Assembly: GCA_018466975.1 (NCBI GenBank) | Contig: CM031552.1 | Coordinates: 124,001-188,000, forward strand | Direction of reading: 5' to 3' | Origin: Sparassis latifolia | Taxonomy: Eukaryota; Basidiomycota; Agaricomycetes; Polyporales; Sparassidaceae | DNA length: 64,000 bases | In this document: one piece after another, positions 12,054 to 24,835 of the stretch | Layout of the letters: every line of letters begins with the position of its first letter | Numbering within the stretch: the first letter of the stretch is position 1 | Notes under the pieces: generated by a model | What the model saw: only the letters and a program-made list of their open reading frames with translations | What the model was told of the DNA's origin: nothing | Databases searched by the model: none | Position numbers and translations under genes: made by a program

Positions 12054-14224
12054 CTACAGCTCGCCCTTAACGTATTGCGGGATATGTTCGTTCATCTGGA
12101 CGAAGCCGAAATCCGGTGAGACTGAGCACACGCACGCATCGAGCAAACGCAGAACGGCAAAAAAGCACGACGTCAGCGACAACTCCCGACCAAAAAAACA
12201 AAAAAAAGGTAGCGCGCCCGCCCGCTCACACAACCCGAGCAAGACTTCACTCACATCGGCTGATGTCCGCCTCTCCCGCCCCCGCTCCAAAGTCCCCCCC
12301 CGGCGTGTTCGCCGCAGAGCTGCTCGTCGATAGCGACGACGCCGACGTCGACGGCCGCACGCTCCGCCCCGCCATCGCCCCGTACATCCCCGCCTGTGCG
12401 TGGTGCTCGTCCACCGCACCGTACGCAAAGTCGCCCTGCGCGGGGTTGAACGCATACGTGTCCACGCTCGGCAGCTGAATCATGCTTCGCACGCGCGGCA
12501 TCCCACCCGCGCCGTCGTGCTCATCCCCGGGCTGCGGCGAGGACGACGGGCGTTCTGACCCCGCTGAGAGCGGTGGATGGTCACCGTACGGCGACGGGTA
12601 CGGGGAGACGGCCTGGCTGTGCCGTCTGGTCCTGCGGATGCTCATCGACCCTCCGTTGTTGTACGCCTTGGAGCTAGCCGGGCGGGACGACGACGGTGTG
12701 AGCGGGCGGGCTGACCCGTGGTGGCTCGAGCCCGGGCGCGAGTAGTCGTGCGCAAAGTGGTGCGAGTCCTCGTACGGCGTGGCGAGCGACGATATCGACG
12801 AGATGGAGTACCCCGAGGTCGGACGGCTGTCGGGCGAGAGCGGTGCGGCGCTGTGGTGCGAGCGCCCCAAGACCGAGTACGACGAGTACGTGTTGATCGG
12901 CGGGGGTGCCGCCGCTCGCGACCCAGTCGAGTACCCGCTGACGCTGCTGCTCGGGTTCAGCAAACTGGAGAGGCTGCCCGAGGAGTGGCTCGAGTTCGTG
13001 TTCGGCGAAAAGGACCAGCTCGAGGTCTGGTCGGTGTAGGGGTACTGCGTCGACGGCGACGGCAGCATCATCGAGTCGCGGCCTTGGTGGCTGTACGTCA
13101 GCGGGCTGAAGGACGCTGAGGAAGGCGTATCATCCGTCGGGGTTATCGAGTGGAGGGGATGTGCCGAGTGCGGGTACATCCCACCGTGCGACGACATTGA
13201 CGAGTCCGGGACTGTGAGAGGAGGAAGGGTGGAGCGCGGGTAGCTCGTGCCCCAGCCCGGGGCTCCAGGCTGGCTCAAGGGGGTGAAAGACCCTGGCGCA
13301 GAGAAGCCCCGCGAGCGCGAAGTGCCCCTGGTGGGCGAGGCCGCCGTGGCAGGAGGGGAAAGCGGAACAGGGCCCATACCGAGGGTACTGCGGGCAGGGG
13401 GAATGGTGGGGACGTCGTTGTCGCGCTTGCGGGGCTTTGGCAGACGGGGAGGCACACGGCGTTTGAAGTTGGCGACGACATCTGGCGGCGAGTGACGGTT
13501 GAGGGTGGGATGGGCTGGACACGCAGGTCTGGTCAGCGGCAGCACACGACGCCGGGGAGATGACTCACACCAGGTGCTGGCGTCAGGGTCGTCGATGGCG
13601 GGATCGACGTTGCGCAGATTAACCTTGCGCATGAAGCCATAGATCTGGGGAAGCGGTGCAGAATAAATGAGCGGGACTCAGGAGGAGGTCGAGGAAAGAA
13701 GTCGAGGAAGCAGAAGGACGGCTCACATTTAATTGCCGGGAGAAGCTCGCGAAGCGCGACTGTCGATAGACACTCGGGAGGACGTGCAGCGCGAGCTGCT
13801 CAGGCCGCTCGACGATGATGTGCTCGCCCTGGGGATCCCAGCGGATCATGTGGTGGTTCTCGGGGCGTTCGAGGAGGCTGCAGTGAGCGGCGCGTCAGCG
13901 TAGAAGAAAACGCGTGGATTGGAAGACGCACGCGTAAAGCTTGGTGAGAAAGGTCGCCTGGGGCTTTGCGGGCTGCTGGGACGCGCCTTCAGGCTTTTGG
14001 GCGGGTGGGGAGTCCTGCTTTGGGGACTGGGACTGGCGCTGGGGAGACTGGGAGTGGGCCTCATGCTGGTTGTTGTTCTGGTCGTCGGGGAGGGCGGACT
14101 GGGAGGAGAGGAGCTGGGTGGGGTAGACGATGGTGGAGTTGGCGGAGAGGGAGTACTGCTGGGCGGAGTCCTGGCGGTGGTACGGCTGGCGGTTGGTGTA
14201 GGTCTGCGGGTAGAGGTCAGCCAT
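12054..14224 (-). CDS. Heat-shock-factor-type DNA-binding transcription factor
   Basis: Five exons are inferred. Exon 1 (MADLYPQTYTNRQ...) is Gln/Ser-rich and ends ATFLTKLYA, the start of the HSF fold. The next exons give LLERPENHHMIRWDPQGE, VYRQSRFASFSRQLN (recognition helix region) and IYGFMRKVNL, then WSHPTLNRHSPPDVVANFKR. The winged-helix domain is thus complete, with an intron directly after the SRQLN motif. About 400 Ser/Pro/Tyr-rich residues follow, a probable activation region. A short last exon encodes DFGFVQMNEHIPQYVKGEL and stops at 12054. I see no long heptad-repeat trimerisation region next to the DNA-binding domain, so it may be an HSF-related regulator rather than the classical Hsf1. 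An in-frame ATG-like alternative lies four codons upstream (14236). Confidence 0.85.
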
Positions 14225-17200
14225 GGCGGGTGGCACGAGGCAGAGAAGGAGTGAAGAAGATGAACGCGGGGTGGCAAACAGGGAAGGCCGGGTGTCACGA
14301 GTAAATATACGTTGGAGAGTAAAGCCAGCTGGGACGGAGGACTTAGAGGAATGGACCGGGAGCTGGACGTAAACACCTCACTCTGGCAGAAGGGATCTTC
14401 CGCGCAGAGCAGCTGAGAGCCCACACATCCCAGAACTTCCACACAGAACATCCACGGAGTCAACTCGATCTCGATTCTGATCGAACGATCCTCGGCACTC
14501 TCCCTCCGTCGACTCGCCATTGGCTCCCCCCATTCCAGGGTGTTCTCACGCCCAACAGCTTCCGGGGTCCTACCACTCCCGCGCCGGCTTCCACCCTCAA
14601 ATAAGCTTCACCGGCCTTCAAGCTCCGGAGCTCCTCCGGGCCCTCCGGTCCCGCGATCCGCCGCAACTCAGAGAAACTGCGCATTTTCCAATCCCAGACC
14701 TGCGCGCTGTCCTTGCGCTCGGCGTCGAAGCCCCTCCAGCGAGCTCTTCTCCCGCCAGCGATCCCGCCAGCCACCCGCCGGCAACTCGTCACCTTCTACG
14801 CCACAATCCGTCGAGAGCTCTTCGCGCTGCTCCCCACCGTCATCCCCAGTCTCCCCGCCGCTCTACGCCCGCCATATCCGGCATCGCTCCGGCGGACCTA
14901 CTCCGGCCATCCCGCCGCCGAGCTGAGCGCCCATCATCGTCCACTTGCGTGCCGCGTGCACTCGCGTCAAGGCGCATGTGCACCTCTCCCGGCTCACCCA
15001 GCCCGCCAGCCTTACTCATGTCCACCACATAGGACAGCACAGACATGCACCCGTCACACGCAGACGCCACACATCCTCCTGACCGCTCTGGTAGTTGGCT
15101 CGCCGCTGGCGGCCGGCTAATAATACCGGAATGAATCAATACCATTCAATGCTATCTGTCGTGCAAAACACCACCCTCGAATTCGACTCGCCTCTCGTGA
15201 GCTAATTGCTCGTTCTCGGCCGGCAGCGTAACGCGGCAGACGCGTCGTGGGCCAGATCATCGTCTCTGCCGCATCCGCGCATCTCGAGTCCCACTCGGGA
15301 TATCCATCCTACGTCGATAGGGCTTCCTGTCAGACTCCTCCACTCGCCCGGCCGCATCCAGCCTGATCTGAGAGCAGCAGAATCCACGCGAGTCCCTCCT
15401 GATAAACGAACGCAAAACCCGAATCACTTTAGCTCGCGACCATGTGCAGCTTCAACGCGAGTCGCGCCTATACCCAAACACAAACGCACACCGTGGACAG
15501 CGATCTAGAAACCCAGATGCTTCCGCGCGCTCGATTTGGACGTGCTCCGCCCTCTTCGGCCCGCGCCCGCCCTCGTGCGCCGATCGCCCCGTTTTGCTGT
15601 ATCCGCGGCCCGTGGCTCGCTCGTCGTGGCCAGTCCGCCGCAAGGCCACGAAATCAGACGCGTAGCATGTTCGAAATCAAAGTTCAGAATCAGTGATCGC
15701 GAAGGGGCCCGCGGCAAGGCCATGGCCACCCCCTCGTTATTCCTCCCAGCGAGCGCCGCTCGTCCTGCACTCGTCCTCCGCCGGGGACTCAATATTTCCC
15801 ACCCGCGACAACGCGCTATGTATTTGGAAAGTGCTCGCCGACCCATTCTCCGCGGTCGCCCGAAATCCGTTGCCTCGTCCCATCTAGCGCGGCTGACCAG
15901 CGGGCAAGGTAATAGGGTGGTGCTATCCGCGAACTCCTCTATCGATGGGCCTTCGGTGATCTCTGCAAGCCGCGGTGCCACTCTTGTGAGCAAGCCAGCG
16001 CTCAGCGCTCGCCGCCGACGTCATCGCGCAGCTGCAGCAACCACGTTGCGAACAGAGTTACCCAATGGGCCCAACCTAATCCCAACCGTATCACACGCGA
16101 TCGGCCGCGTGTTCACTGGCACCAGCACTATAGCCCCACCTGTCCTCCCCCTGGTGTTCTTCACACTTTACTCACGACTCTTGAGGGGAGGATGATAAAG
16201 TTGATCTTTATACTGCAAGTAGGCGAGCACTACAACTGCGCCAAGGACCAGATACTAAGATACACACCAGCAAGGGTCTGTCAAGCCGTGGTGTCTCTGC
16301 TACCGTGAAAGCAGCGTTGTCTCGTGAGTACCGACTGCGTTGGTCTAGTCTTACTGAGTTCTTCACAGGACAATAACCCACTTTTCGTCCCAGGAGGTAG
16401 TTATTAACGGTGCTTTTAACAGTAATTAACAGGGCCGGTGGGCACCAGTGTATGTGAAAAGTCCTGAAATATATGTCGCCAAGGTCTGCGGATGCTTCCA
16501 TACGTACCCTCTCTCAGCCTATCCTGCTGTGCATGTCTTGTTTTCTGATAACTGAAAATTCTTTTGTACACCTCTCCGGATCTTAGAGATTAACGCTCCA
16601 CAGGCTCTTCATGAGGTTCATTAACAGCCCATGAAGAACCCAGCCCGTCATTAACTCATTCCCGGAGCTCTATCCACAACTCACACAAACGTCGGCAGGA
16701 AGTACTGCGCGTGATATCGATCCTAACAACTGCAATTCTATTTGTCTTCAGCTGAGCGAGCAAACGGACCTCCAACGCGCACAGACCACCCCATCCGACC
16801 AACATGCGGATCCAGGCCGCGAAACGTATACGTACAGGCGTCGTCGGGTATATGTGTCTACGTATGCGCGCGCCAGGCGTCGAGACGGGTGCCGTAATCC
16901 AATTTTGCGCCGTACAGAGGCGTTGGCGGGGCTGGCGCGCGCGCGCGGCCCGAGAAGATGGTATGTGTACTATAATGCAGCAGCGGCGGAGATGAAGATG
17001 CGTGTGGTGATGGTACAGTGAACATGAAGAGGGCAGGCGGTTCGGATGCGGGGAACGAACGGGCGAGGTCGTAATAGGTTATGTCGGCGGTAGGATAGGC
17101 GTGCGGAATGCGTGAACGGAGAAGGGAGGCCTCGAGCGGGGTGGAACGTGCAAGTGCGAACAGTAGGGAACCGCAGGGTCCACATGCCATAATTTAAACC

Positions 17201-17379
17201 AGGAAGAAGAGATATGAAGGCAGTGAGGGGAAAGCTCGAGAGCAACCGAGGATGCGTGATGATACACGAAGCAAAGTCAATCAATGCACAATCCGAACCA
17301 AGAATCCTGACTACGAATAATATATACGAGAAAAATACGCGCCGGGATTTATGACAGGGTACGCAAGCAAGCCGCTCAC
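14225..17379. other. 3.1-kb gene-free region upstream of HSF-type gene
   Basis: No convincing coding exon on either strand. Several plus-strand frames stay open by chance in this G+C-rich DNA (for example 14520-15032 and 15536-16195), but their translations are Arg/Ala/Ser-rich without motif or conserved pattern. It must contain the HSF-type promoter at its left end and the 3' end of the kinase gene at its right end. Long regulatory DNA or a non-coding transcript is possible. Confidence 0.45.
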
Positions 17380-20300
17380 TCAGCTCTCGCCGTCGTAATG
17401 CAGCGTGATGCTGGAGAACGCGCCGAAGAGGTCAACGTCCTGCGGCGGGGGCTCAAGCCCGTCGTCCGCGCCGAGGCCAGGTGTGCCAGGAACCCCTGCG
17501 CCCGCGACGCCGTGGAGGTGGGGCTGCGACTGCGCGTGGAGACCATTCGGGTGTGGGTGCGGCGAGTGCGAGTGCTGCCTCTCCAGGTGCAGCGAGGACG
17601 ACTCCTTCATCTGGCGGAAGTTCACCGCATCGATCCCGTTCGAGGCCATTGGGATGATCTGCAGCATGATATAAGCAGAGGGTGAGCATACGGTGGGTAG
17701 ATGTCGGAGGGTGGTGTGATGAATTGATGAGGAATGAACACCGGTGGAGGTGTGCGGTAGGTGCGAGGACGATATCGGTGAACAATGACAACGGCAGGAA
17801 TTCAGGGCACACGACAGACCAAGCAAGCGAGTGGGAAATTGCCACGAAAGAAACACAAAATACTAGTCAGCTCGGTTCAAGATCCAAGGAATCCAACATA
17901 AGGGAGACCGGAGAATGCAAGAAGGCGGCCGGTCTCTAAGAAGCACCGCTTCGGCTATCTAGCCGCAACGGTGCTCATGCTCACAGGATTCCGCACGGAA
18001 TCAAAGCAGGTGAGACTGAGCGGGTGGAAGGGTGGAATGTAAAACGTGCATGCGGATAGCGGCACTCACCGGTGGTTTGGTATTCCGCAGGAGGCCCCAG
18101 TTGACCTTGGCGAACCATTTATGTCGCTTCACCTCAGATGCACCACTCTTGCTGCCCAGGCGGCTGTTCTCCCGCTTGTCGAGCAGTCGGATGACAATGT
18201 CCTTGCACGCTCTGCAAATACGATGCAAACACGGCCAGATATTATTAGCACGTCGGAGACCGGAAGGCAGACAGAAAATGAGATGTCTGAGAAACTGTGG
18301 GACTCACTGTGAGACTCTGGGCGTATCCCGGAAGTGTACTGGCAAATGCAAGATGTTGTGGAATGTGTCATTCCGCTCCACACCCTTAAACGGTGTTGTC
18401 GCATACTGAGCGAGAGGTTCGTGAGCTCTCGAAGAACACGACTGCGGGAACGGAAGGAAATGGAAGTCTGACTCACAATCATCTCGTAGATCAAGATGCC
18501 CAACGTCCACCAGTCCACTGCAGATGTGTGCCCCAACGTCTGTATCACCTCCGGAGCTATGTACTCTGCGAGACACCAATCTATCAGACACCCGCACCCA
18601 GAACTGCCGCCAACATTTACCTTCCGTACCAACAAAAGAGTTGGTTCGAAAGTCGGCCATGCAAGAGCGGGTATCAACCATGGGGATCTATATCGAAGAG
18701 CGTGAACTCTGAATGATCATCGACCAGGATTGATCCCAACAAAGTCACGCACCCCGTTCTCTTCTTGAAGAATAGTTGCGGGTCGACCACCAGGCTCGCC
18801 GGACTGTTTTGCTAGATCAAAGTCAGACAGCATGATATGTCCAGATTGATGTAGCAAAATGTCTGGACAAAGCAAGCTTTAGCAAACAGTTTTGCAACGA
18901 CACATTTGCGTGCATAGCTGATAATATACGCACTTTCCGGCTTGAGGTCGCGGTAGATGAAACCCATTAGATGCAAGTACTCTAATGCTGCTGTGACTTC
19001 TGCAGCGTAAAATCGAGAGGCATCCTCCGACAGACATCTGCCCGGCCGAGACTGCAATGCGCGGAAGAACTCGCCACCCATGCAGTACTCCATGCAGAAA
19101 TACAGGAACTGCTCGGACTGGAATGAGTGGTATAAAGTGACGATGAACGGATGATTCGCGGTTGCCAGAATTTCTTGTTCTGTGAGGGCGCGTTTGATCT
19201 TCTTCCGTTCGATCATCTCCTTCTTTGAAAGAACTGCCACTGGCTGTAAGGGCAGAGTATCACCGGAGAGCAGTGCATAACACACCCTTCATCGCAAAGA
19301 GCTTTCCAGACTTCTTCTCCCGCACCAAATACACCTTGCCCACGTCACCTCTTCCTAACATTTTAATTTTCTGGAAACTCGATGGGCCCACCTCCACCTA
19401 TCAAAACATGACCGCCGCGACCTGTGAGTACAGATCCGCACCAACACTGAAACGCCACTCACCGATCTGACTTTGATAGAATGGCTGGAATACGTTCTCC
19501 GGAATGCCATCTTGCCAGTTCCGTCATTCATCGGATGCGCGTTCGTGATCCGGTCCTTCGTCTTAGATACAGACGTCGTACTGTTTGCACGATCGGGACG
19601 TGGGCGCACCGGTCGTCCTCTCGATGACGTGGAGGATATTGTTTCCAGAGAATCCGCGCCCTGTTCCGATGAGTACGCTACTTCCTGCACTGTATGTGGC
19701 AGTTGATGCATATGGTCTCCGGGCGCTAGGAATCCATTTCTCGTGGTGGTTCCCGAAGTTGACCGCGAACCCAACGAAAAAAGACCCTTTGCGTTTGGTG
19801 CGGACGCAACGCGGCGGATGAAGCGCGAGGCATTCGCGGAAATGGCCTTGGGAGATAACGGCCCTGATCGTGACGAGGACGGGGGACTTGTCGGGGGAAA
19901 TGTGAGCTGCGCTGGACCTGCCGTGTACGAACCCTTCGACCGCCCCAGTTGGCGCTGCTTCTCCGACTTGGACTTCGAACGGGAGCGCGACGCTGACGTG
20001 TCCATCGTGTCTGGGGTATAGGCGTCGGGTGAGGGTGAATAGTTGGGTAAATACGGTGTGAAACTGGGTGTCCGTGAAGGCATGACACGGGTGGATTCGT
20101 TGGACAGCGTATTGGAAGAATTGTAGGACGATCGCTGGTCGATGAGCGGGATGGAAGCAGTAGAAAGCAGCGGGTTGGGTGTCAAAGGGGTGAGGGTAGC
20201 GGACGTTGCGTCAGAATGAAATGAGCTGGTATCGAGAGTCAGGGTAGATATGTTCGCAGTAGCCAATTTCTTGGAGGACTGGTTTCCGATGCGGAAAATC

Positions 20301-20569
20301 GACCTCCATGCAGGAGTGCTGGGGCTTGAGTGAGAAGAAAGAGAAGGATGTGTGCCTAGTGATTGCTCGAAAGTAGCCGGAGACAGATTTTCAATGTGGC
20401 TGCTGGCCTGAAGCATATTCGCAAAAACGATCGACGACGGCGATACAGCTGGCAACGACAACAAGGAGCTGACTGTCGTCGAATGGCTGCAGCTGCTCGG
20501 TGAGAGAGGAAGTATAGATATTGTCCTTCGAAACGGTACTCGAACTCCTCCAGTGCTTGGCGGAATCAT
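17380..20569 (-). CDS. FPK1: AGC serine/threonine kinase, flippase kinase (Fpk1/Nrc-2) type
   Basis: A Ser-rich N-terminal half of about 390 residues is followed by a complete kinase domain spread over many small exons. Seen: glycine loop region [32 protein letters not shown] with [20 protein letters not shown]; hinge [12 protein letters not shown]; catalytic loop [10 protein letters not shown] (the Asn is restored by splicing at a GAAA|GTGCGT donor); [19 protein letters not shown] (DFD metal-binding); an insert with [17 protein letters not shown]; and [13 protein letters not shown]. The DFD motif, the activation-segment insert and the [11 protein letters not shown] sequence are marks of the Fpk1/KIN82/Nrc-2 group. 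These kinases phosphorylate P4-ATPase lipid flippases at the plasma membrane and affect polarity. The C-terminus is a His-rich tail ending HYDGES. A second ATG in another frame lies 7 bases upstream (20576). Confidence 0.88.
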
Positions 20570-20576
20570 TCTCCAT

Positions 20577-23500
20577 TTCCGGCCATTACTAAGCTGCTTT
20601 GTCAGGAGCCGGCCTTCTCCTCTTTCGTGCTAGGCGCTGCTATAAATTAGGCCCAGGCTCAAAATCTTTTTTGCGGTCCCGAGATCGAACGTCCCTGCCC
20701 GCCCTCCAGTGGCATCGACGTCTTCATTTCCGCGCAAATTATCCCAGCATCACCTCAAGCAGTCTCCCTGCTGCTGCCTGGATCCGTGCCTCTGGAACAG
20801 CACGCTACTGTATTTTTCCCGGACGGATCTCATTTACATAACCTCCCGTCGGTGAGGTACGGACAGTCACTGATACTTTACAAGTAAAGGAGCGGCCAAA
20901 AACAGGAACAGCATATGTACATTGACGGCACTTCAGATTGATAAGTACTGAATACTCACCAGCGAGGCGTCGGTGCACCCAGACCTCAGACCATTGCGTA
21001 CCTGCATGACTGCATCCGAGATTCCAAGAAGCCACGAATTGTGCGACATCAATCCGCAATCTTCGATTACTTTTGGGGCGCTGGGTGTTCACGGGAGAAC
21101 ATACGTGTAGTCACCCCTTCGGTATAGTATGAAGCTTAACAGACTTGTACGACGGCGCTCAACAAAAGCTGACAGCGTCTAGTAGCCTCTCCTCTTACTT
21201 CGGAAGCATGATTCGGAGCCAGTTATCCGGGTCCCTCAGTGGCGGCAGTGTTCCTTGGGTTGGTTGTGCCATGTCCCTCGAGCCCCTCTTTCTGTGACTT
21301 TTACGGGGAACATGCCGGATCAGAGTGTACACCACGTTAGGTACCTTATTTTTATGCCGTTCGACAATATTCTCTTCGGGGTAGTGTCTAGCTATCCTAA
21401 TCCACGTTTCGCGCTCCTTGGGATGAATATACTGAACTATAGATAGCGTCGTTACATTCTCCTCGGCCTACGGCACACCACAATCTGTCAGCACAGAACT
21501 CCGACAGCATGTAGCGGAGGAGGTCCTGCACCAAACGGAGGTGTTATCATGGTGGTTCTCCTCAACGCTACCTCGTCTCAATCCGTGGCAAGGACCTCGA
21601 ATACTGTCGAGATTTCTTGGGACTCCTATTGCTAGAATCTATCCAATGCAGCGAGAAAAAGGTCCGATACAGCGGTGGTGAGCCGGTGGAGTTGCTTAGA
21701 CTTCGAATTTTTATTGCTGCAGGTTTCGACCATTGAATGCAGTTTCAAGCTGCTGATTACATTCTTTCTGCTCAAAAATTTGGTGGTATGTGCGGCAATC
21801 CGAGAGTGGTACATACACAAGAGAAATGTTGATTGAAGCAAATTTGACGGTTTGAGGCTAATCATCTGAAGAAACCCTCGTGTCCGAAGGGCGCCCGCGA
21901 TTTTTGTGCAGACCATTAGAAGTTGTTTGTGGAGCCCACCACTTCTTCCGCATCCCACCCGACAGATCGAGGTCCTCATCTCCGCTGTCAATTCTGACCA
22001 TACACTGGCAGTAATGAACCACAAAATTTTTAGTTATCAGTGCTCTTTGAATGCAGCGACTGATCCTCCAATTGTCTGATGTCGAAATTCGTGACAGGAG
22101 ACCTCGCGAATCTCACTAGAAAAACGGAGCTAGGTAAGCAGTCAAGCAGCCAGACAATAGCACCATACACGCTCACTCACGATAGCCGAACAGAGCGCTA
22201 GCATGAGCAAGAGTACACGTTTTACCTCGACAAGAGCCGACATCTGGGAGGTCGGGTAGGGACAGGGTCGGTGGCTGTGCTGTTCCATGACATCGGGCTG
22301 TCCACAAAGTTTGGAGCCACGTCCCGAGCACACCTATCCACAACGTTTCATTCCGTGAGTCGGACACGTCAATCGGTCGAGTTTCAAGGAGCCAGGCCGT
22401 ATCACCCGTCGTTGAGTCACGCCACCGTTTCAAGTTGAAAGTCGCGCCTACTCATTGTACCGACCCCACTAGTTGGACGCGTCGCCGACAGGTGGGGAAG
22501 CATACCGGAAAGTAGCTCCGTTTCTGTGCCGCAGGTCAATGCAGGGTACAACCCACCGGTTATTCAGCAAAACATAGATGTGAGTCATCGCCGTCCTCAT
22601 CCGCGGGCGAAACGCTAGTCATGAGGTAACAGACCCATGCAACATCCTGTAAGCACAAAGTGGAGCATAGTAAACGCCAAACAGCGAGGGCGCCCCGCAA
22701 AAACAGGTGTTTTGATGGTTTCCGAGTAATGGGGGTAATTAGGATTGATGAGAGGATCCGGCTATGATGCTTATGCATATGAGTCGCACGTTACCGCCGT
22801 GAGGTACGCACCACAACAGCGTAAATCCAGTGAATTGTAAATGGGAAGGTTCGCAGACCGGAGGGCAGCTAAAATACGCATACTGGCGTTGGCGAGCGTC
22901 AGGCTTACTTTTCCCCTAGTAATATAGCTCCAATCGATGAGCGACATTGCACACGGGCGGAGAGGCCATCCTTGAGGAAAGACACTATGATCCGACCAAG
23001 CGCCAGGTTATAAGGGCCCAAACTAGATTAAAGCGCAGAAACGGGGAACGGGAGCTCTGAAGCCACCATCGACCTCGCGCCCTGTAACCAGCGTCTCAGC
23101 GAGAGATATGTATTGACTGCACGCGGTAGAAATGCGGAGGTTTTTCGTCAACGCCGATGCTTCGACATTGCAATACGGATCAGTGGTGCACCAACGATGA
23201 TTCTGCCGCCATCTCACATCGGAGAATGCAGACCATCAATCCCCAAGACTATTCTGTTTGCAAAGACCAAGTTGTTGCGCTGCAGTTATAGCGTCAACGG
23301 ACTTTGCGACACGAACCTGCGCGGAGCTAGAGAAATTAACCGGACCATATCGGGCGCGATGAGTGTAAGAAGAGCACCGTGTGGGCGAATACCTGATATT
23401 TGCTGAGCGATGCTGCGTCTTCAACCAGTCAACTGACGTTTGCTTGACAACACTCCCATTATCCAGGGTAGCACTCTGAAACCACATGGATTTTTCTAGC

Positions 23501-24835
23501 TGAGCGCGAAGGGTATTCTGTAGCGAAACGATGCTTCCTGCTTAGGTTTCCTCCGATGGCTCTCGGATAGAAGCGCGTAAACGGTAGCCATTGCGTTAAG
23601 CCGTCCTTCGGTCGCCCTGCGAACCAGAAGGGGGTCAGCAGTTGAGACATCAAATCCAAATTCACAAGGCCCAAAATTAGCGGTAAGATAGAGCAGCAGA
23701 ATACAGCTGCACTTGGGTCGAACAACTGTCGAAGATGCTGCACGGCCCGACGGTCGTGGTCGAACGTCTGCAATAAGCATTTTAGCGAAGAACAAAATGG
23801 AACGGCTGCGAGTTCCTTCTGAAACCGGTAAATCGAGCAGGCGCAGAAGCAGGTATTAATGACCGCAAAGTCAAATACTCACGGAGAGTTTTGCGCATTC
23901 CGATGAAGACCATGCCAGTGGTAGCTCGTTCACATTCGGTGTTCAAGACAGGGTTCATGTTCGTGCAAGATGTAAAGACGGGCCGGAATATTGTGAGTGA
24001 ATAGAAGTGTAGTGCGTTTCCTTCGGGAGGATGTGCCTCAACCTCCGATATCGGAGGATGACATGATAGCGGGATCTTCAGAAAAATCTAAAGTCTTCGA
24101 TCGGTTTGTTGTACCACGATAAGACGTCCTGCTTTCCCCTCTTAAATGCCCTTCAAACCTAGTTCAAAGTTTTACTTCATTCAGTTGCTACGAGAGAGCA
24201 TTTGACTGGAGAAGGCTCAGACGCACAACATATTTTTTACCGCCCAAAATTACGCAACAGGTGTAACTTTGACGGATATTCATAATGCTCGCGGCTGGCG
24301 CGTCGCCGAGAGCCTGTAGTCCTGTAGCCGTGCCTGTTCCGATGACGGATCAGATGGCCTTGGTGTCCAGGTGAGTGCAAACACTTACGCGTAGATATGC
24401 CGCATGTTACTATATTTCACGCGGACGGTTAGTATGTTCGGTATTATCGTAAGCTTGGAGCAACGTACTGCGCGGTGGCTATCTATTTCTGCATATTAAT
24501 ATTGGTAGAATAAATTCAGGGCGAGTGTTGTTTTCCCTTGTCTTGGAAAAAACACATTGCGGTCACTGGACGTCTATCGGACTGCCTGCGACAGCAGGTC
24601 GGAAAGATTCTTGGGATTGGAAAGAGCCCAGAAGACCTCGTCACAATCATGCTTATAACCCCCAGGCTCGCCGTATACCTGCCCGTCAGGTTGCAGGTTC
24701 CCTGCTTCGACCGCGTCCTGGAGATTTCTTCTTTCCTTCTTCTCCCGTGACTCGCCCCCCGACTTTCCGGACGTTTCACACCACCCTGGGGGAATATAAG
24801 CACTCTCCTTCCGACGCGGTCCCTCGTCTCCACCC
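20577..24835. other. 4.2-kb block without a supportable gene
   Basis: Lower G+C than the left part, with many short interrupted frames. The best hint is minus-strand material between about 23960 and 23030. An ATG exon there (MNPVLNTECERATTG) has a GTGAGT donor and a plausible 3' acceptor, followed by frames such as RLNAMATVYALLSESHRR and SVVKQTSVDWLKTQHRS. Reading frames change repeatedly, and I found no consistent splice set. A second weak hint is 22433-22173 minus (STTGDTAWLLETRPIDVSD). It could be a decayed gene, or real but unfamiliar small genes. No reverse transcriptase, transposase, terminal repeats or tandem arrays were recognised. Confidence 0.4.

Noticed and set aside
15536..16195. 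219-codon plus-strand frame upstream of the HSF-type gene
   Set aside because: Arg/Ala/Ser-rich composition expected from G+C-rich DNA; no motif, no supporting splice sites. It may be non-coding.
18880..18960. Apparent loss of the catalytic-loop asparagine (KPES) in the AGC kinase
   Set aside because: The codon is split by an intron; correct splicing gives KPEN.
23150..23300. Minus-strand peptide NRIVLGIDGLHSPM resembling an FAD-monooxygenase motif
   Set aside because: Short, in a region of broken frames, without the Rossmann motif or other parts of such an enzyme.
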